DNA of 64,000 nt, from positions 4,216,001-4,280,000 of the forward strand of contig CM073323.1 in the NCBI GenBank assembly GCA_037043015.1, read 5' to 3'. This DNA is from Bryum argenteum (Eukaryota; Streptophyta; Bryopsida; Bryales; Bryaceae). Below the pieces are notes generated by a model. The model had not been told where the DNA came from, did no database searches, and saw only the letters and a list, made by a program, of their open reading frames with translations. This document shows, in pieces, positions 11,260 through 22,999 of the stretch. Positions within the stretch are counted from its first letter, which is position 1. Each line of letters opens with the position of its first letter. The translations under genes and the position numbers were made by a program.

Positions 11260-13517
11260 GGCTCCTGCTCACTCAATCAACAGCAACCCACCCGGCCTAG
11301 AGAACCCCAACAAGCGAAATTGAAATGAAAAATTTGAGCCAGTTCAATTGGGTTCCTGCAGGCTTAGCCCCCGATCGGTGCGCAAACGAGAAACGCGAGA
11401 AATTCCCCCTCGCGACGACCAAGAACAGCAACCCAAATCTCCGGGCTCGCGGGGACCGAAGAAACTCTCCGCATTGCGGGTGCCAGACGCCGCCAACGGC
11501 CCCGATACGCTTTCTTCTCCCATCCGACGGTCGCGATTCGCTCCTCATCCATCCTATCTTGGATGAAAGTTGCCTATCCTGTGCCACAAGTTAGAGTGAC
11601 CCGTGGTCGATGGACTTGTCCAATGGATGCAAGAGGATCCTCGTTTGAGTTTCTGCTGACCGTTGGACGATTCCTCCCGGTCGGTAGACGGTGGTCACGC
11701 CGAAGAGGGATAAACCCTCGTCTCTAAGGCCGGGACAGTGGAGGACTTACGCCTCCGCTGCCCGCCCATACTTGCTGCCCGGTAAAAATTCATAAAAATC
11801 TGATTTTTGCATTTTTGGAGGCCCTACAATATTTTTTTTCAGATTTTGAGTTTAAAAATGGGATCTGCGACCCCAATTTACCCCAAGATGTGTCCCATGA
11901 TGACATTGGTGACATCAACAACAAAAATTTAGGGGGCAAATTTACCCCCAAATTATTTTATGCGGGCAGGGTTTTGTGGGCGGGCAGGGAGGCGTAGGTC
12001 CTCCACTGTCCCGCCCTTAGTGTCGAGGGGATAAACACGCTAGTGGCTGCGTCATCCCCAGGTGCATTGCATCCTCTTCGTCAATGCTGACGAGCAGGTC
12101 ATCTTTGTTGTGAGCACACTAAACACGTCATCATGTTCTGTATACAAAGCTCAGTAGACAATTTATTATAATTAGTATGAAAGCAAATTAATCTAAAAGA
12201 TTAGCTTTGGTTGGATGTGAAGAAAGTTTGATCATTTTCTTTGCATAGCTTACAACCACAGAACATGCTCGCTCTCAGGAACAGGTAGAGATGAGGACTA
12301 TGATAGAAGGGGTTATAGATTTGATTTCATCGGACCTCAAGCCACAAGTTATGTGATTAGCAATCCGAAGCTAACACCTCCTATATCTTATTTGCAATAT
12401 TGATGTGTTCTGAATATACAACAAAATTGTCAACTCCTTCAATGACTACTACACACTCTTTCAAGGTCTTACGAGTTGCACGATCATGTGCTTCTGCGAA
12501 TCATATGTACAGATGGTTAAGGTTTTAGTCTGTCTAACGATAGATACAGCCAAACAAGGGAGATGAGATACCTTGTGTACTATGAACTGCAATATTTCAT
12601 GAGAAAAAGAGGCACCACATTAACACCATACATAACATGATATATAACAAAGATGACTTGAAATTTACCACCATACTCCTAGTTGCAGACTAGGAGATCA
12701 GCACTCAAGGCATAAACCATGATCTGTTCCACTCCGATCGAAGCAGAGAATGTGGACAAAGACCACTCGTGCAATGAAGCTGCAATGAACTTTTCTTTCA
12801 ATAATCGAGTTATTTCCATCAGTGTATAGCTAGAGTCACTTCTAAGACTGATGTTGGGCCGCATATATGAATAAAATTGTCAATGTTGATATAAGCTAAT
12901 GAATTGATACTTTTATGCGTGATTTCTGGAGCAACAATGGATCACTCCAAGAAAATGTAGCCAGGATCTCAAGTCTTCAGGTTAACTGAAGTTCGGAGCA
13001 GAGGGCATGTAGAATGCCGTTATAGCAGCAGCAGCAACACCGTGGGCGACCGCATATAAAAGTGAAGAGACAGCACATGAGGCAGCAAGCTCCTGCGTAA
13101 ATATATCCAACTCCACAGATTAGGAAACAATTTCTAGGTTCATACGACATGAGCAACCCTTCTAATTAATCATAGAATGTTTCACTTCGCTTCAAGTATA
13201 TAGCTTCCTCAAAACTTGACACCATTGCTGCATACATTACAAACTTCGGAATTCAGCATTTGTAAGTGAACAGACCTCCCGTTGATTCTCTATCGTTCGT
13301 TATGGACAATGGAAGCATCTATTGATGTGATTGATTAGATAACAAGCATTTCACTATCCCGCAACTGTGGTCACACAGAGTACCGCAATGACATGTGGTA
13401 GTAGTCCATGAAAACACTTGGATAGACAAACTCATAACTCTCTCAAGATTTGCTTTCTTCAATTTCCAGATTCTCTAAGAAAAGAAGAGATTAGAGGGGG
13501 GTACCTTGGTGATAGAG
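11260..13517. other. Spacer between PEX11 start and RING-CH gene 3' end
   Basis: The first 450 bases are GC-rich and probably contain the PEX11 promoter and 5' leader. Several overlapping open frames there (11297-11594, both strands) reflect GC content and have no recognisable motif. A Stowaway-like MITE follows at 11727-12017. From 12050 to 13517 the DNA is AT-rich and I see no gene; the part next to 13518 is probably the 3' untranslated region of the RING-CH gene. Confidence 0.5.
11727..12017. mobile_element. Stowaway-like (Tc1/mariner) MITE, 291 bp
   Basis: Terminal inverted repeats of about 40 bp match at nearly every base. The left end starts AGGCCGGGACAGTGGAGGAC and the right end finishes GTCCTCCACTGTCCCGCCCT. 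A TA dinucleotide flanks each side (11725-11726 and 12018-12019), as expected for the TA target duplication of Tc1/mariner-type elements. The inside is AT-rich and non-coding. It lies about 470 bp upstream of the PEX11 start codon. The well-matched arms suggest a fairly young insertion. Confidence 0.88.
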
Positions 13518-16227
13518 TCAAGAGCAGTGCATGGAGTGGTGGCTCTCAGAGACAGCAATGCTGCGAGCGCTGGGGCTTCCCCTTGCAGTTGCGGGTTCAC
13601 TAGCGAGCTCTAGATCACGAGAGGTAGCCTGTGAAGTGGCCAACTCGCGTGACCACTGCGAGTTGACACCTCCCAGATCGCCACTTGAGACGACTTGCGT
13701 TCGAAACGATGGCTCCACATCCACAGTGCTAGCGGTAGCAGATAACTGTGCTCTTCGAGCCGTATACTGCTTCCAGTGCAGATATTCCAGCAGTAGCGCG
13801 TTGCAAGTCATGGCCACCCCGAAGCCTGTGAACGCTGCCAGTAATACTGCCAGTACAGCCTCCAGCTTGGTCTGCATATAACCACAATTCAGCACCGAGT
13901 TTACAGCTTCAGCCCCGCATACCTCCGCTCAGATTCTACCACTGACTCTCGTGCAGAGGAAACAATGGACTCGAGAGCCGAATCTAATTACCACTTTTGG
14001 TAGTCGAAAATTAATGACGGCTCGCTTACAACTTACCTTATAGAAGTAGATGTACCCAAAAAGGCAGACAAGGGCGAATTGAATGGAGGCGTACATCCAA
14101 ATGTACCGCCTACTTACTGCACACCACCATCACCACCTCCAGATTTATTACGAAATTTCAAAGTTCTATGAAAGGTAGCTCTTACGAAGTGGAAAGTGAA
14201 CGCATATTCATCGAACTGGAAAAATTGAACCAGACTCATGGGCAAGCCGTCATATCAGCAACCATATCAAATGAACAAACAGATGGTCACAGGCTCACCG
14301 AGGGCAACAGCTGTAACCGAAGCAAGGAGACCGATGATGACAGAAAAGGGAATCGAGATGGCCAGTGCCTTGGTACCCAGTTTGTTAACCTGCGGCAGAA
14401 ACGATGAGAACGTTAAACCAGATCACTCACGAAACCAGATCAAGCTCCAAAATAAACCACTCCACATAAAGAATTGCCCAGACAGCCGTTTACAATTAGC
14501 AGGTACTACAATGGACGATGGCTGGTGCATTTGATAATCTTTCCCCTTCTTGTGACTTACGTCCTTGAATGTATACGCCAGGCAAAGGTAGAAGACATAA
14601 CCAATTAATTCATTATAAGACATCGTTCCAGTCGAGAGAGACCAGAAAAAAGTTCAAGAAATACCAGCAATTGCTCGATAAAACAGAAATAAGCCATCAT
14701 GTTGATTATGCTCATAACGGGAAGGTCCTGCCACACAGTAGCTCTGCGTAGAGCTTACTCAAGTCAGATATATTCGCTAAGATGGTGTTAGGCTGCATCT
14801 ACAATAGCTCTTATAATGATGTGTTACTCGAAAAAAGGCCAGTGTCACAGGAACAGCAGAACTCAAATTTCATCTGAATAATGTTTGAAAGTCAGTACCT
14901 GTTGACGGTTTGTGAGTCTGAAGATCGGAGATGATTGCTGTTCTCGTTGGCAGGAAATCGAACCACCGTGACAGGAATGTTGCTTACAAGAGAACCACAA
15001 ACGTCACACATTCGATCTCCTTTGATTCCAAACCATTTGAAGGCACATTCTTTGTGCGCCAAAGCCATCTCGCCTCGGCAGCGACATTCCATCTTCAGCG
15101 TTTCCCCATAATCCTCTGACAGGGAGTCCATGCAGATTCGACATACCGCTTCTTCCTCTGGTATAGCTTCTTCTACCTCTTCCTTACTGGATCCTTTACC
15201 TGCATTTAGATCCATTCATCAACACAAGCCCTTTCCCAATCCAAGAAAATCGAAGAAATCAACCGAAAATCGCTACGTTTATGTTCACATTGCGTGTAAT
15301 GTGTTGAACAAACACAGGAGTAGACCAATATCTGATGTCTGTAGCACTCTAGAAGATGGTTTGGAGCAATTTTGATGGTTTGAGCCGGAATGTGTACTCA
15401 TTCTACTCGAACCTCTCAATGAATATAGGGACATCCTCACCTTTCTCAATATCGAAGTCTGGGGACGTGTGGAGATCTTTAACAACTTCAGATGGCTGCA
15501 ACTGGTGACTGGTCCGTGGACTGGCAGTTCTAAGGAGTACATATCCCTTTCCCTCTCTACGGAAGCTCTCAACCTTGTCCCCGATCGTCCCAGGTGTGGA
15601 AAATGACCGGATGATATTCACTTTCTCATGTCCTGGCTGCAGTTAGACCAACCAACTAGGATCAAAAACCAGGCACGAACCCGTGACTTGATACAAAACA
15701 AAATTTTGTTACATTCTGTCTCTCGAGAATGCATACAGTACCCACAAACACAGAAGAAGCGACAAACAGCAAGAAATTCCTCTTACGATAGAGGTAACAG
15801 ATATCCAATCCGTAGCTTGAATCCTTGCCACTTGGAATAGTGTGAAGGTAGACATGCAACAAGACAGAATAATGAGGCTTCTGTTCCAGTGAAGGTTTAG
15901 GGATTCGGGTATGCAGCGCACCTGTTCAGAGTGTCCCAGTTCGTGGCTATGGTTTTTGGTGGGATCAGGATTGATGCCAGAGGAGTGAGCACGCCCCGGT
16001 AACGACGCTGCCCTCTTGTCAGCCAAAGGTGGAAGTCCCGGAGGCAGGTTCACTGTAATATTGACCTTGTTTTTCTCAAGCGACGTTCGAGATCGCAAAT
16101 GCGGACGAGGTGGTTGCCCATGTGAGACAGGAGTTTTCGTGGACTTGTTGGCCGACAGGGGAGGCAAATGGCTGGAGCTTCCAGGCTTTGACCTACTCTC
16201 TGAACTGATTCCGACCTGCGTAGCCAT
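13518..16227 (-). CDS. RING-CH (RINGv) membrane E3 ubiquitin ligase-like protein
   Basis: Seven coding exons: 16227-15922, 15636-15441, 15199-14899, 14743-14665, 14389-14299, 14116-14037 and 13871-13518; 468 aa, all phases consistent. The start at 16227 is the first ATG (MATQVGISSES). The N-terminal 165 residues are Ser/Pro-rich and contain LPPGLPPLADKRAASLPGRA, typical of a plant RINGv subfamily. The RING-CH finger is complete: C187, C190, C206, C208, H216, C219, C232, C235. The C-terminal half has hydrophobic helices (VMSIINMMAYFCFIEQLL; ALAISIPFSVIIGLLASV; YIWMYASIQFALVCLFGYIY; VLAVLLAAFTGFGVAMTCN). Family knowledge predicts a membrane-bound E3 ligase that receives an E2 through the finger; the substrate is unknown. 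The last 80 residues are Ser/Ala-rich and not conserved as far as I know. Confidence 0.9.
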
Positions 16228-16268
16228 GAGCACAAACTGATAAACAAAATGCACACTCTTCCTCCAAG

Positions 16269-16295
16269 TTAGGGTTTAAGGCGCTTAAACCCTAA
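16269..16295. promoter_or_regulatory. Palindrome of two telo-boxes upstream of RING-CH gene
   Basis: Two perfect 12-bp arms, TTAGGGTTTAAG and CTTAAACCCTAA, are separated by GCG. Each contains the plant telo-box AAACCCTAA, one on each strand, 42 bases upstream of the RING-CH start codon. Telo-boxes are established plant promoter elements bound by telomere-repeat-binding (TRB) proteins. The regulatory role here is inferred from sequence and position. Confidence 0.6.
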
Positions 16296-16700
16296 CGCCA
16301 ACCCGCAATAGGATACCACCATTACCACCCCATTGACAGAGCGAACAAAACCTCTGCTCACTCCGAACCGAGTTCAAATTTTCAAAATGTTGAACCATGA
16401 TTGTAAATTGAGAATTGGCGATCACATTACCTCAGAAGACGCTGACGATACAATTTCTGCATCAACAACCTCCTGCATTTGCTTCCGAACCTCCCCCTCA
16501 GAGCCTACATGAGAATCCATCTCTCGAGTATATCCTCAAACAGCCTCGGCATCTCGCATCTTACACAACCACTTCATTGACAGCGCCATCGATCTAACCA
16601 GAAAACAAATCCATCTATCTAGCAACACCAGAATGTCCCCAAACTGACACCATTCGCACACTACTTCGATGGCCGATATTCTCGCACCGCAAGCCGAAAC

Positions 16701-16820
16701 TTCTGATCGATGGGTCTTCGCCGACCAAGACGAGTTAGCTAGCGTACACTGAGAGCATAGAATAGAGCCTAGAGGTTCTGATCGATGAGTCTTCTCCGAT
16801 CCAAGAGGAGTGAGCTAGCG
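16701..16820. repeat. 45-bp direct duplication with 30-bp spacer
   Basis: The block at 16701-16745 (starting TTCTGATCGATGGGTCTTC) recurs at 16776-16820 with a few changes, both ending in GAGCTAGCG or GTTAGCTAGCG. It lies about 500 bp upstream of the RING-CH start codon. Function unknown. Confidence 0.75.
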
Positions 16821-17107
16821 CGGAATAGGAGGATGGAACAGAAGTAAGCTAGATGGTGACAAAGTCGTGTAATCGAATGAGAAGGGAGCCGAGCCGGTAG
16901 CGGTCCGGACGAAGTGATAAGTGATTTGCCCGGAAGATGCAGAGGTGGCTGCTGCCGAATGTAGATGGCTGGCATGTAACTCATGGTCAGTAAAGAGAGC
17001 TGATCGCCATGGTGAGGCAAGGAGAGATCGAGGAGCTGATCGATGCAATCGAATCGCCGGATGATACGCGGCGACCTCGGTCACAAGTCTGCTCACTCCC
17101 ATTTCCG

Positions 17108-17459
17108 TAGGGCCCATTCCCGTGTGAGACCCGTCCCTTGAGAGGGTCCCAAATTCCCATGCAACCTAACCAGTAATTAGTTTTACGAGAGTCCCTAAGA
17201 TTTCAAGGACTTGCCAAGAGGAGGTGGCAAGCCCTTGAGATAAAATTAGAAACCTTGATACAAATTTAGATTTTTCATCCACTTGTCTCTGCCTTTTTAA
17301 GAATGACTAGTGCTTCCTCGAATGGAGAACCACTATTCCCTCAAAAGGAGGACTTAAATTTGAATTCTAAGGGAAGACATTTGAATGGCCCTTCATTTTC
17401 AAGGGCTTCTACAGTAGAATTACTGGGGCGGGTTTCACACGGGAATGGGCTGGGCCTTA
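17108..17459. mobile_element. MITE-like element with 25-30 bp inverted ends
   Basis: The left end contains CCCATTCCCGTGTGAGACCC (about 17113-17132). The right end contains GGGTTTCACACGGGAATGGG (about 17430-17449), its reverse complement with one mismatch. The outermost bases (TAGGGCCC and GGGCCTTA) also mirror each other, apart from a small insertion on the right. Inside lie shorter hairpins such as CTTGCCA/TGGCAAG near 17211-17235. About 350 bp, non-coding. Superfamily not assigned. Confidence 0.72.
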
Positions 17460-17692
17460 CTGGCTACTATCACGAGACTGGTAGTAGGGCATGCCCAAAG
17501 AATGTGGACTTCAAACAGTGTGGATTCTAAATAGAGTGCCCCCCGACGGGAAATTGCACAATCTTCGTACAATTTATGAGAAGAATATGAAGATGATCTC
17601 CGCCTTTTCGTGGAGCTTACAGTTCTCTTCATAGATGAGTCTGCATGCTCAAGATTCTGTGGGTCTGTATGAACGAACATTTTGTTTTGTCC

Positions 17693-17766
17693 AGTGCTGG
17701 AAGTTTTGAAGATTGCAGTGCTGGAAGTTTCGAAGATTGCAGTGCTGGAAGTTTTGAAGGTTGCAG
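17693..17766. repeat. 24-bp tandem repeat, three copies
   Basis: The unit AGTGCTGGAAGTTTTGAAGA plus TTGC repeats three times with single-base differences. Because 24 is divisible by 3, it keeps a minus-strand frame open, which explains a short spurious reading frame there. Confidence 0.85.
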
Positions 17767-18369
17767 AATATGAAAGATTGATGGAAACTTATCGATTGTA
17801 TTAGACTTGGAATCACCTTACTGTTACTTGTTATTCTAGAATTTTTGTACTTGGTGAAATGAATATGTGTCATGGACATCATGTGCATGTAATACCAAAA
17901 GTGGTATGATAGATGTGCGTGAGAGAGATTCAAATTTTGTGATATCTTTTGCAATGGAATATCATATATTTTCATGATTAAAGTTGTATGGTTCTTAAAG
18001 TGAACTTTGATTGAATACTTAGGGATCTTGTTTAGGGATCTTTCAAACTCTTGAGTTGAAAATACACGGACCTTTGATATTCATTTGAATTGAGAAATCA
18101 ATCGTAATGTATACATGGATCAATGACATGCAACCCATTTCTCATTTGATGACTTTAAAATTCACATGCAACTTCTTTCTCATTGTTTCTCATCTGTAAA
18201 CTAGAAGGTTCGTAATAGTAGAAGAGTCTAAAATTCTGATTCATTACGAATTCCTAGGAAGATGTCATGGAAATCTGTGAAGAATACTTCTCATTGTATG
18301 GAACAATATACAGTACTTTTCACAGAAGAAAATGATGAAAGCAGACAAAGTTTAGAACCAACTTCCACT

Positions 18370-18573
18370 TTAGCAGGTGAGCCAGATAAGATTCTCATGT
18401 TTCCTAACCATCTCTGACATCCCAAGTCCAAGTATGACAAGTCCATGTACGGGCATGACGTCAAAAACACGACCATATCCGCATAATGCCACAATGAGAA
18501 AGACCTGGGCAGGGTAGCCCATAGCGCTTGCAAGACACTCTGATCGCCGAGGAGTTGCAATAAAACTCATCAA
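18370..18573 (-). CDS. Possible exon of an unrecognised protein
   Basis: An open minus-strand frame of 67 codons, ending in a stop, is richer in GC than its surroundings. It encodes a plausible hydrophobic segment (AMGYPAQVFLIVALCGYG, then VMPVHGLVILGLGMSEM). It starts with MMSFIATPRRSECLAS. No partner exon or family was recognised. It lies 0.8 kb downstream of the PABN1 stop. It could be a last exon, a gene fragment or chance. Confidence 0.22.
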   Translation of the reverse strand: MMSFIATPRRSECLASAMGYPAQVFLIVALCGYGRVFDVMPVHGLVILGLGMSEMVRKHENLIWLTC

Positions 18574-18893
18574 TCACTACCAGAACAAATTGTAGCTTCC
18601 GGTTTCCAATATGTACAAACCTTACAGTTATTAGAACTGATCTACCATTGATTCCACCATAAATTTAAGAGAACAAGGAAATATTGTACATCAGCGGTGA
18701 ACCCAACATAGTGCTGAAATAACTCGGACAAGGGACTTCTTAGGCCGTCACGTCCATACTCAATCTTTGGACTCCCCAGCTCTCTGATCGACCGTAGATT
18801 GGCATTGCACTCGACGTCTTAAAGAGAGAAACAAACTCTATCCTTTTATCATTCGCAGCGTATATCCACAAGAACACGAACTACAGTGAGCTT

Positions 18894-19040
18894 CTCAGTC
18901 ATTTTGGAATGCAAACCAATATTTTTTCAGTCAGATCCCCTTCCGTTTCCAGAAAGGGGAGGAGCTCAGTCATTTTTTTGGAATGCAAACCAATATTTTT
19001 TTTCAGTCAAATCCCCTCGTGCTTCCAGACAGGGGAGGAG
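18894..19040. repeat. Tandem duplication of about 70 bp
   Basis: Copy 1 (18894-18963) and copy 2 (18965-19040) both run CTCAGTCATTTT...GGAATGCAAACCAATATTTT...CAG and end in CAGG/AAGG-GGAGGAG. They differ mainly in the lengths of the T runs. The block lies within 0.5 kb downstream of the PABN1 stop codon, perhaps in its 3' region. Confidence 0.85.
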
Positions 19041-19361
19041 CGTGTGGTCAAAACATCCTCAACAGAGTGGCAGAATAGTACCTCCATGTAAACAACAAAG
19101 CCCGCTGACCACGCAAATCCTTTTCCTAAACGTCATGTGGATGGGCCACTGTACAGAACAGCCAGAAATGAAAATGCTCCGAAAGCACATAATGCCTAAT
19201 AATAAGGTCTGTAACGCATCGGCCTCCTGAACCTTGGAACTTTGCTGCACAACACAACTCACACAAGTTAGTGCCAATTCAACCACAGCTTTCAACTAAC
19301 TAACTTTTTCTACGACAGCATTGATTGACAACATGCAGGAAAGGCACAAACTTTAAACTCC

Positions 19362-21193
19362 TTATGAAATATGCACACCACAAGTCAGAATGGAATCCAC
19401 TAAGGAAGACCACCCAGAACCATAGGGAGCATACCCATAGGGAGCTGAAAAGGGCCTCCGTGGGCGGTACCCATAATACGGGGCGTAAGGTCGACCCCGA
19501 TAGCCCTTCATCCCTGGCACGTTTGTCCTCTTCGCTGTGACCTGCCAATTCAATCCAACCATTTGTTAAAAAATGATCCCCATACGACGCAAGAATTTAT
19601 TTGACTGTTGACAATGTAAATGTAGGAGTCCTGAGGATGGAGATAAACTCACCTTGAGAGGACGATTATGCAACTCGGACTCACTAAGAAGAATAGCGTT
19701 TTGAACTGCTTCAACCTCCAAAAACTCCACGTATGCATACCTGAAATGTAAACGACAGTCAGCACTCAAGACTTGTGTACGATGTTGATACATTACGAAA
19801 TAGCTCTCATCAATGTCCGGATTCGGTATACTATCATTTGATGTCACTGCTAAGTATTTAAACCAGAGGTATTACCCCTTGGGCTGTCCAAACTTGTCTG
19901 TCAAAATCGTGACACGGTTCACTGTGCCACAAGACTGAAAGTGTTGTTGTACTTCTTCAGGAGTACAGGAATAATCAACCTGTGCAACAAAAATAACTTG
20001 TTCAGATCAGATGGTTTGCTCGAGGCGAGTAAGTTTTACAAAAAACACTGAATAACAAATCATATTACAAGATTATATGGGATTGCGCATCCTACTCAAA
20101 ATACTTAAAGACCACAGATGAAAATTGCGCTTACATTTCCAACAAAAACTGAACGAGCATCTGCCTCTTCTCGATTTGCCTGAGCTCCGTTCGCAAGTGC
20201 TGGGTCTGGAAACCAAACGATTCATGAACAAATTACTTCACTGAAACGGCAAAGACATATATCATAAATAGAGCCTTTCACACGGCAGCACTTCTATCAA
20301 AATCGAATAACAAAATCACAACGACTTAAACATTGACCCTCACTTCCATACGTTCACATTCTGACAGATTGAATTTGAAACACCGACATCTAGAACTCAG
20401 TGAGATGGAAGGGATGTGGAATCCAAACCTTGACTACCCCCCATCTCCTTTTCGACTTTTGCTTGCATGTCGCGTAACGCAGCCGCCTCTTCCTCCATCT
20501 CTTTCAATCGTTTCTTCATTTCCTCGAGCTCCTAAGAAGCACAGACGACGGTAGCCAAAGTGTACATCAACTAATGTCCAACACGGACCTACATTGAGAT
20601 GAAACTGAAAACAGACTTACAATCATCAAACAACAGAAAGGAATGCCCATGAATCATGAAGTATACAGCTCATGTATACCATCATGGAAGAAAAAACTAA
20701 GAGATGCAACAAAGCGAGCAGCACGCCCTTCTGCAAAACCCCTAATCCGACTGCACTCGTAAAAATTTCAAAATTTCTGCTTCGTTGAGGAAGAGACTCA
20801 TTTTTTAAGGGCAGATATTCCAGTGAGAGGCACTCGTTCTCCCCTACTGCACTTGTCCATTTTGATTTAAGGTACAACACGGGAAACGAGAAACGACTGT
20901 CCGTAATATTCTTGTTGAGCGATTCCGTGCCAATATGATGACACTCAAAAGCTTTCCCCCGACCTTCTAGGGTTTCTATGACAGAAAAGAAATTACGCTC
21001 AAACGAGCTCCAAAGAAACAACAGCTTGCTGTTTTCATTGGCAGTAATGTGATACCTTGGAGGCGACTTCGTCAGTGGCAATGTCGTCGCCCTTGAGGAG
21101 GAGGTCGTCGGGCTCGCCATCGGAGTCTCCTTCAATGTCGCCCTCCACTTCGTCGGGAATGTCGCCCCCGTAAACCTCGTGTTCCTCCTCCAT
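19362..21193 (-). CDS. PABN1: Nuclear polyadenylate-binding protein (PABN1/PABPN1-like)
   Basis: Six coding exons: 21193-21056, 20531-20438, 20205-20135, 19979-19876, 19740-19653 and 19541-19362; 224 aa, all phases consistent, close to the plant family length of about 220. The N terminus [20 protein letters not shown] is acidic. Next comes a coiled coil ([20 protein letters not shown], residues 47-77). A single RRM follows at about 96-165, with RNP2 VFVGNV (97-102) and RNP1 KGYAYVEF (135-142). The tail is rich in Arg, Tyr, Gly and Pro ([19 protein letters not shown]). The family binds poly(A) in the nucleus and helps poly(A) polymerase set tail length. Arabidopsis homologues end in an Arg/Met/Tyr-rich stretch; here the last 15 residues ([16 protein letters not shown]) differ, so an extra 3' splice after [12 protein letters not shown] is possible. 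Confidence 0.92.
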
Positions 21194-21197
21194 ACTA

Positions 21198-21280
21198 AAA
21201 CCCTAGACGAGCTCGCTGCCCTTCCTTCCTTGCTTGCTTGCGAGCGCTCTCTAGGGAGTGATAGTGGCGCCAAACCCTAA
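21198..21280. promoter_or_regulatory. Two telo-boxes at the PABN1 5' end
   Basis: AAACCCTAG at 21198-21206 and AAACCCTAA at 21272-21280 lie within 90 bases upstream of the PABN1 start codon, the first only a few bases before it. Telo-boxes are common near the 5' ends of plant genes for translation and RNA processing, which suits this gene. Presence is seen; function is inferred. Confidence 0.6.
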
Positions 21281-21649
21281 GAGATTGCAAGGAGAGGAGC
21301 TGAAGCTTGTTTGGAAACGACCTCTAAAGAAAATGGCGAGCAACAACAAGAAGATGCTGGCACAGTGGAACCTCAAAAGGGCTGCGCCCGCGAGAACCCA
21401 AATCCACGCCCAAATGCTTCGTCGATATGCGCCATTTGCTGAATGCCGCGCGGGCCACCGTTACCTCCTATTGCCGGTCGCGGACACCGGATCTAGCGGT
21501 CGTCATCGACTTGAGAGTTGAGCTCCGTACCGAGAATGTTGGGTGTTCAAATTTTACCCTTGCTTTAGGGGCGCTTCATACTATGGCCGTCCAAGTCGAG
21601 AGGTCGTGGAATTGAGAGTCCAAATTTTGTAAAGAAATTTACTGAAAAT
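21281..21649. other. PABN1 upstream region
   Basis: GC-rich to about 21530, then AT-rich. A plus-strand open frame (21258-21521) runs divergently from PABN1 but has no recognisable domain and no spliced partner. It may simply reflect GC content in the promoter region. Confidence 0.4.
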
Positions 21650-22943
21650 CTATATATATAAAAGAACACGATTACCTGCTAGCGATCCTTTGCAGGTTGC
21701 CCGACCTGATGCAGCCGGTTTTCTCTATTTGCCCTTGGTGATCCTTCCCGGTAGTAGGGTGGTTTGCCCATGAGAGTATACACGGTATGAAGAGTTTTAA
21801 AGATTTTGAAGGATTTCCGTAGGTGGTACTTGATTGTTATTAAGAATTTATTAAATCTCATTAACATAACAAGAGTCGAAGGGACAAGGAATGTGGAACA
21901 TGTAAAATGGAGCAAAGTAATGAGTAAAGAGGAGATCAATGGAACATGGAACAAGAACTAGGAATTGGGCACGGAGAATGGGAACAAAAACAAATAATGA
22001 GAACCACATGTCAATGTATGATAGGAACTGGGAACAAATTATGAAATCGGGAACAAATGATGAAACCAAGAAGGGAAATTGGGGGATGGCCGGATGGGGG
22101 AGCCGGAATCGGGAACAAAGGATGGAAACCACGAATGGGAAATTAGAGGTTGGGAGTGATTAGTAAAGAAAAAGAGAATGGGGAACCAAAATAGAACAGA
22201 GGACAGCTGGGAAGTAGGGATCCATGGAATGAAGGATATCCTAAAATTCTTATAAAGCAAGGAGATACAATCAACGAGAGAATCAAGGATAGGGGTCAGT
22301 TCTTGAGGAGCACCAAATTAAAAGCTCATCCATCGGGATGAGGGGGAGAAATTAATCAAAGACATGCATGGTCATGGTCATTATCAGTTGGTCATGTATA
22401 CACGACATAAAGAGTAATTGTTCTAAAGATTTTGAAGAGTTCTCTAAATGGTATGTGGTATTGTGGTTGTTCTTAAGAGTTTATTAGATCCCAATAATAA
22501 AAATACAAGGAGTTAAAGAGACAAGGAATATGGAACATAAAAATGGGAGCAAAGAAAGAGTCACTTGAGGGGAGATCAAGGGAACATCGGAGGGGAACCA
22601 GGAATCGAGATTAAAGGATAAGAATTACGAAAGGAGGATGAGAACCACTAACAAATAATGAGAACCAAGAACGAATGATGGGAACTAGGAACAAATGATG
22701 GAAACTAGGAACAAATGACGGAAACCAAAAAGGAAAGTTGTTGAAACACAAAAGAAATGATGAGAACGGGGAACGGGCCAAAGCATGGGTAACCCAGAAA
22801 AAGGGAACGCAGGACATGCTATAAATCTTAAAAAGTAGGAAGACCATTTACGAGGGAACCGAGGATAGGATGTAGTTTTTGAAGAGCACCAAATAAAGTG
22901 CTTACCCATGGGACGAGGGGAACTTACTCACTAATTAATTGAA

Positions 22944-22999
<56 letters not shown>

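Larger units (their letters stand above)
16228..19361. other. Spacer upstream of RING-CH gene and downstream of PABN1
   Basis: No secure gene lies here. It holds the RING-CH promoter, a 45-bp direct duplication, a MITE, a 24-bp triple repeat, a possible coding exon at 18370-18573 and a 70-bp tandem duplication, each listed separately. The stretch 17800-18290 is AT-rich and featureless. Confidence 0.5.

Noticed and set aside
11297-11594. Overlapping frames on both strands upstream of PEX11
   Set aside because: GC-rich leader or promoter DNA; no motif and no agreement with a spliced gene.
21851-22909. Minus-strand frames with repeated FVPSF/WFPSF motifs, also at 54015-55091
   Set aside because: They come from the GGGAACAAATGATGG minisatellite in the 1.6 kb repeat, not from a protein gene.
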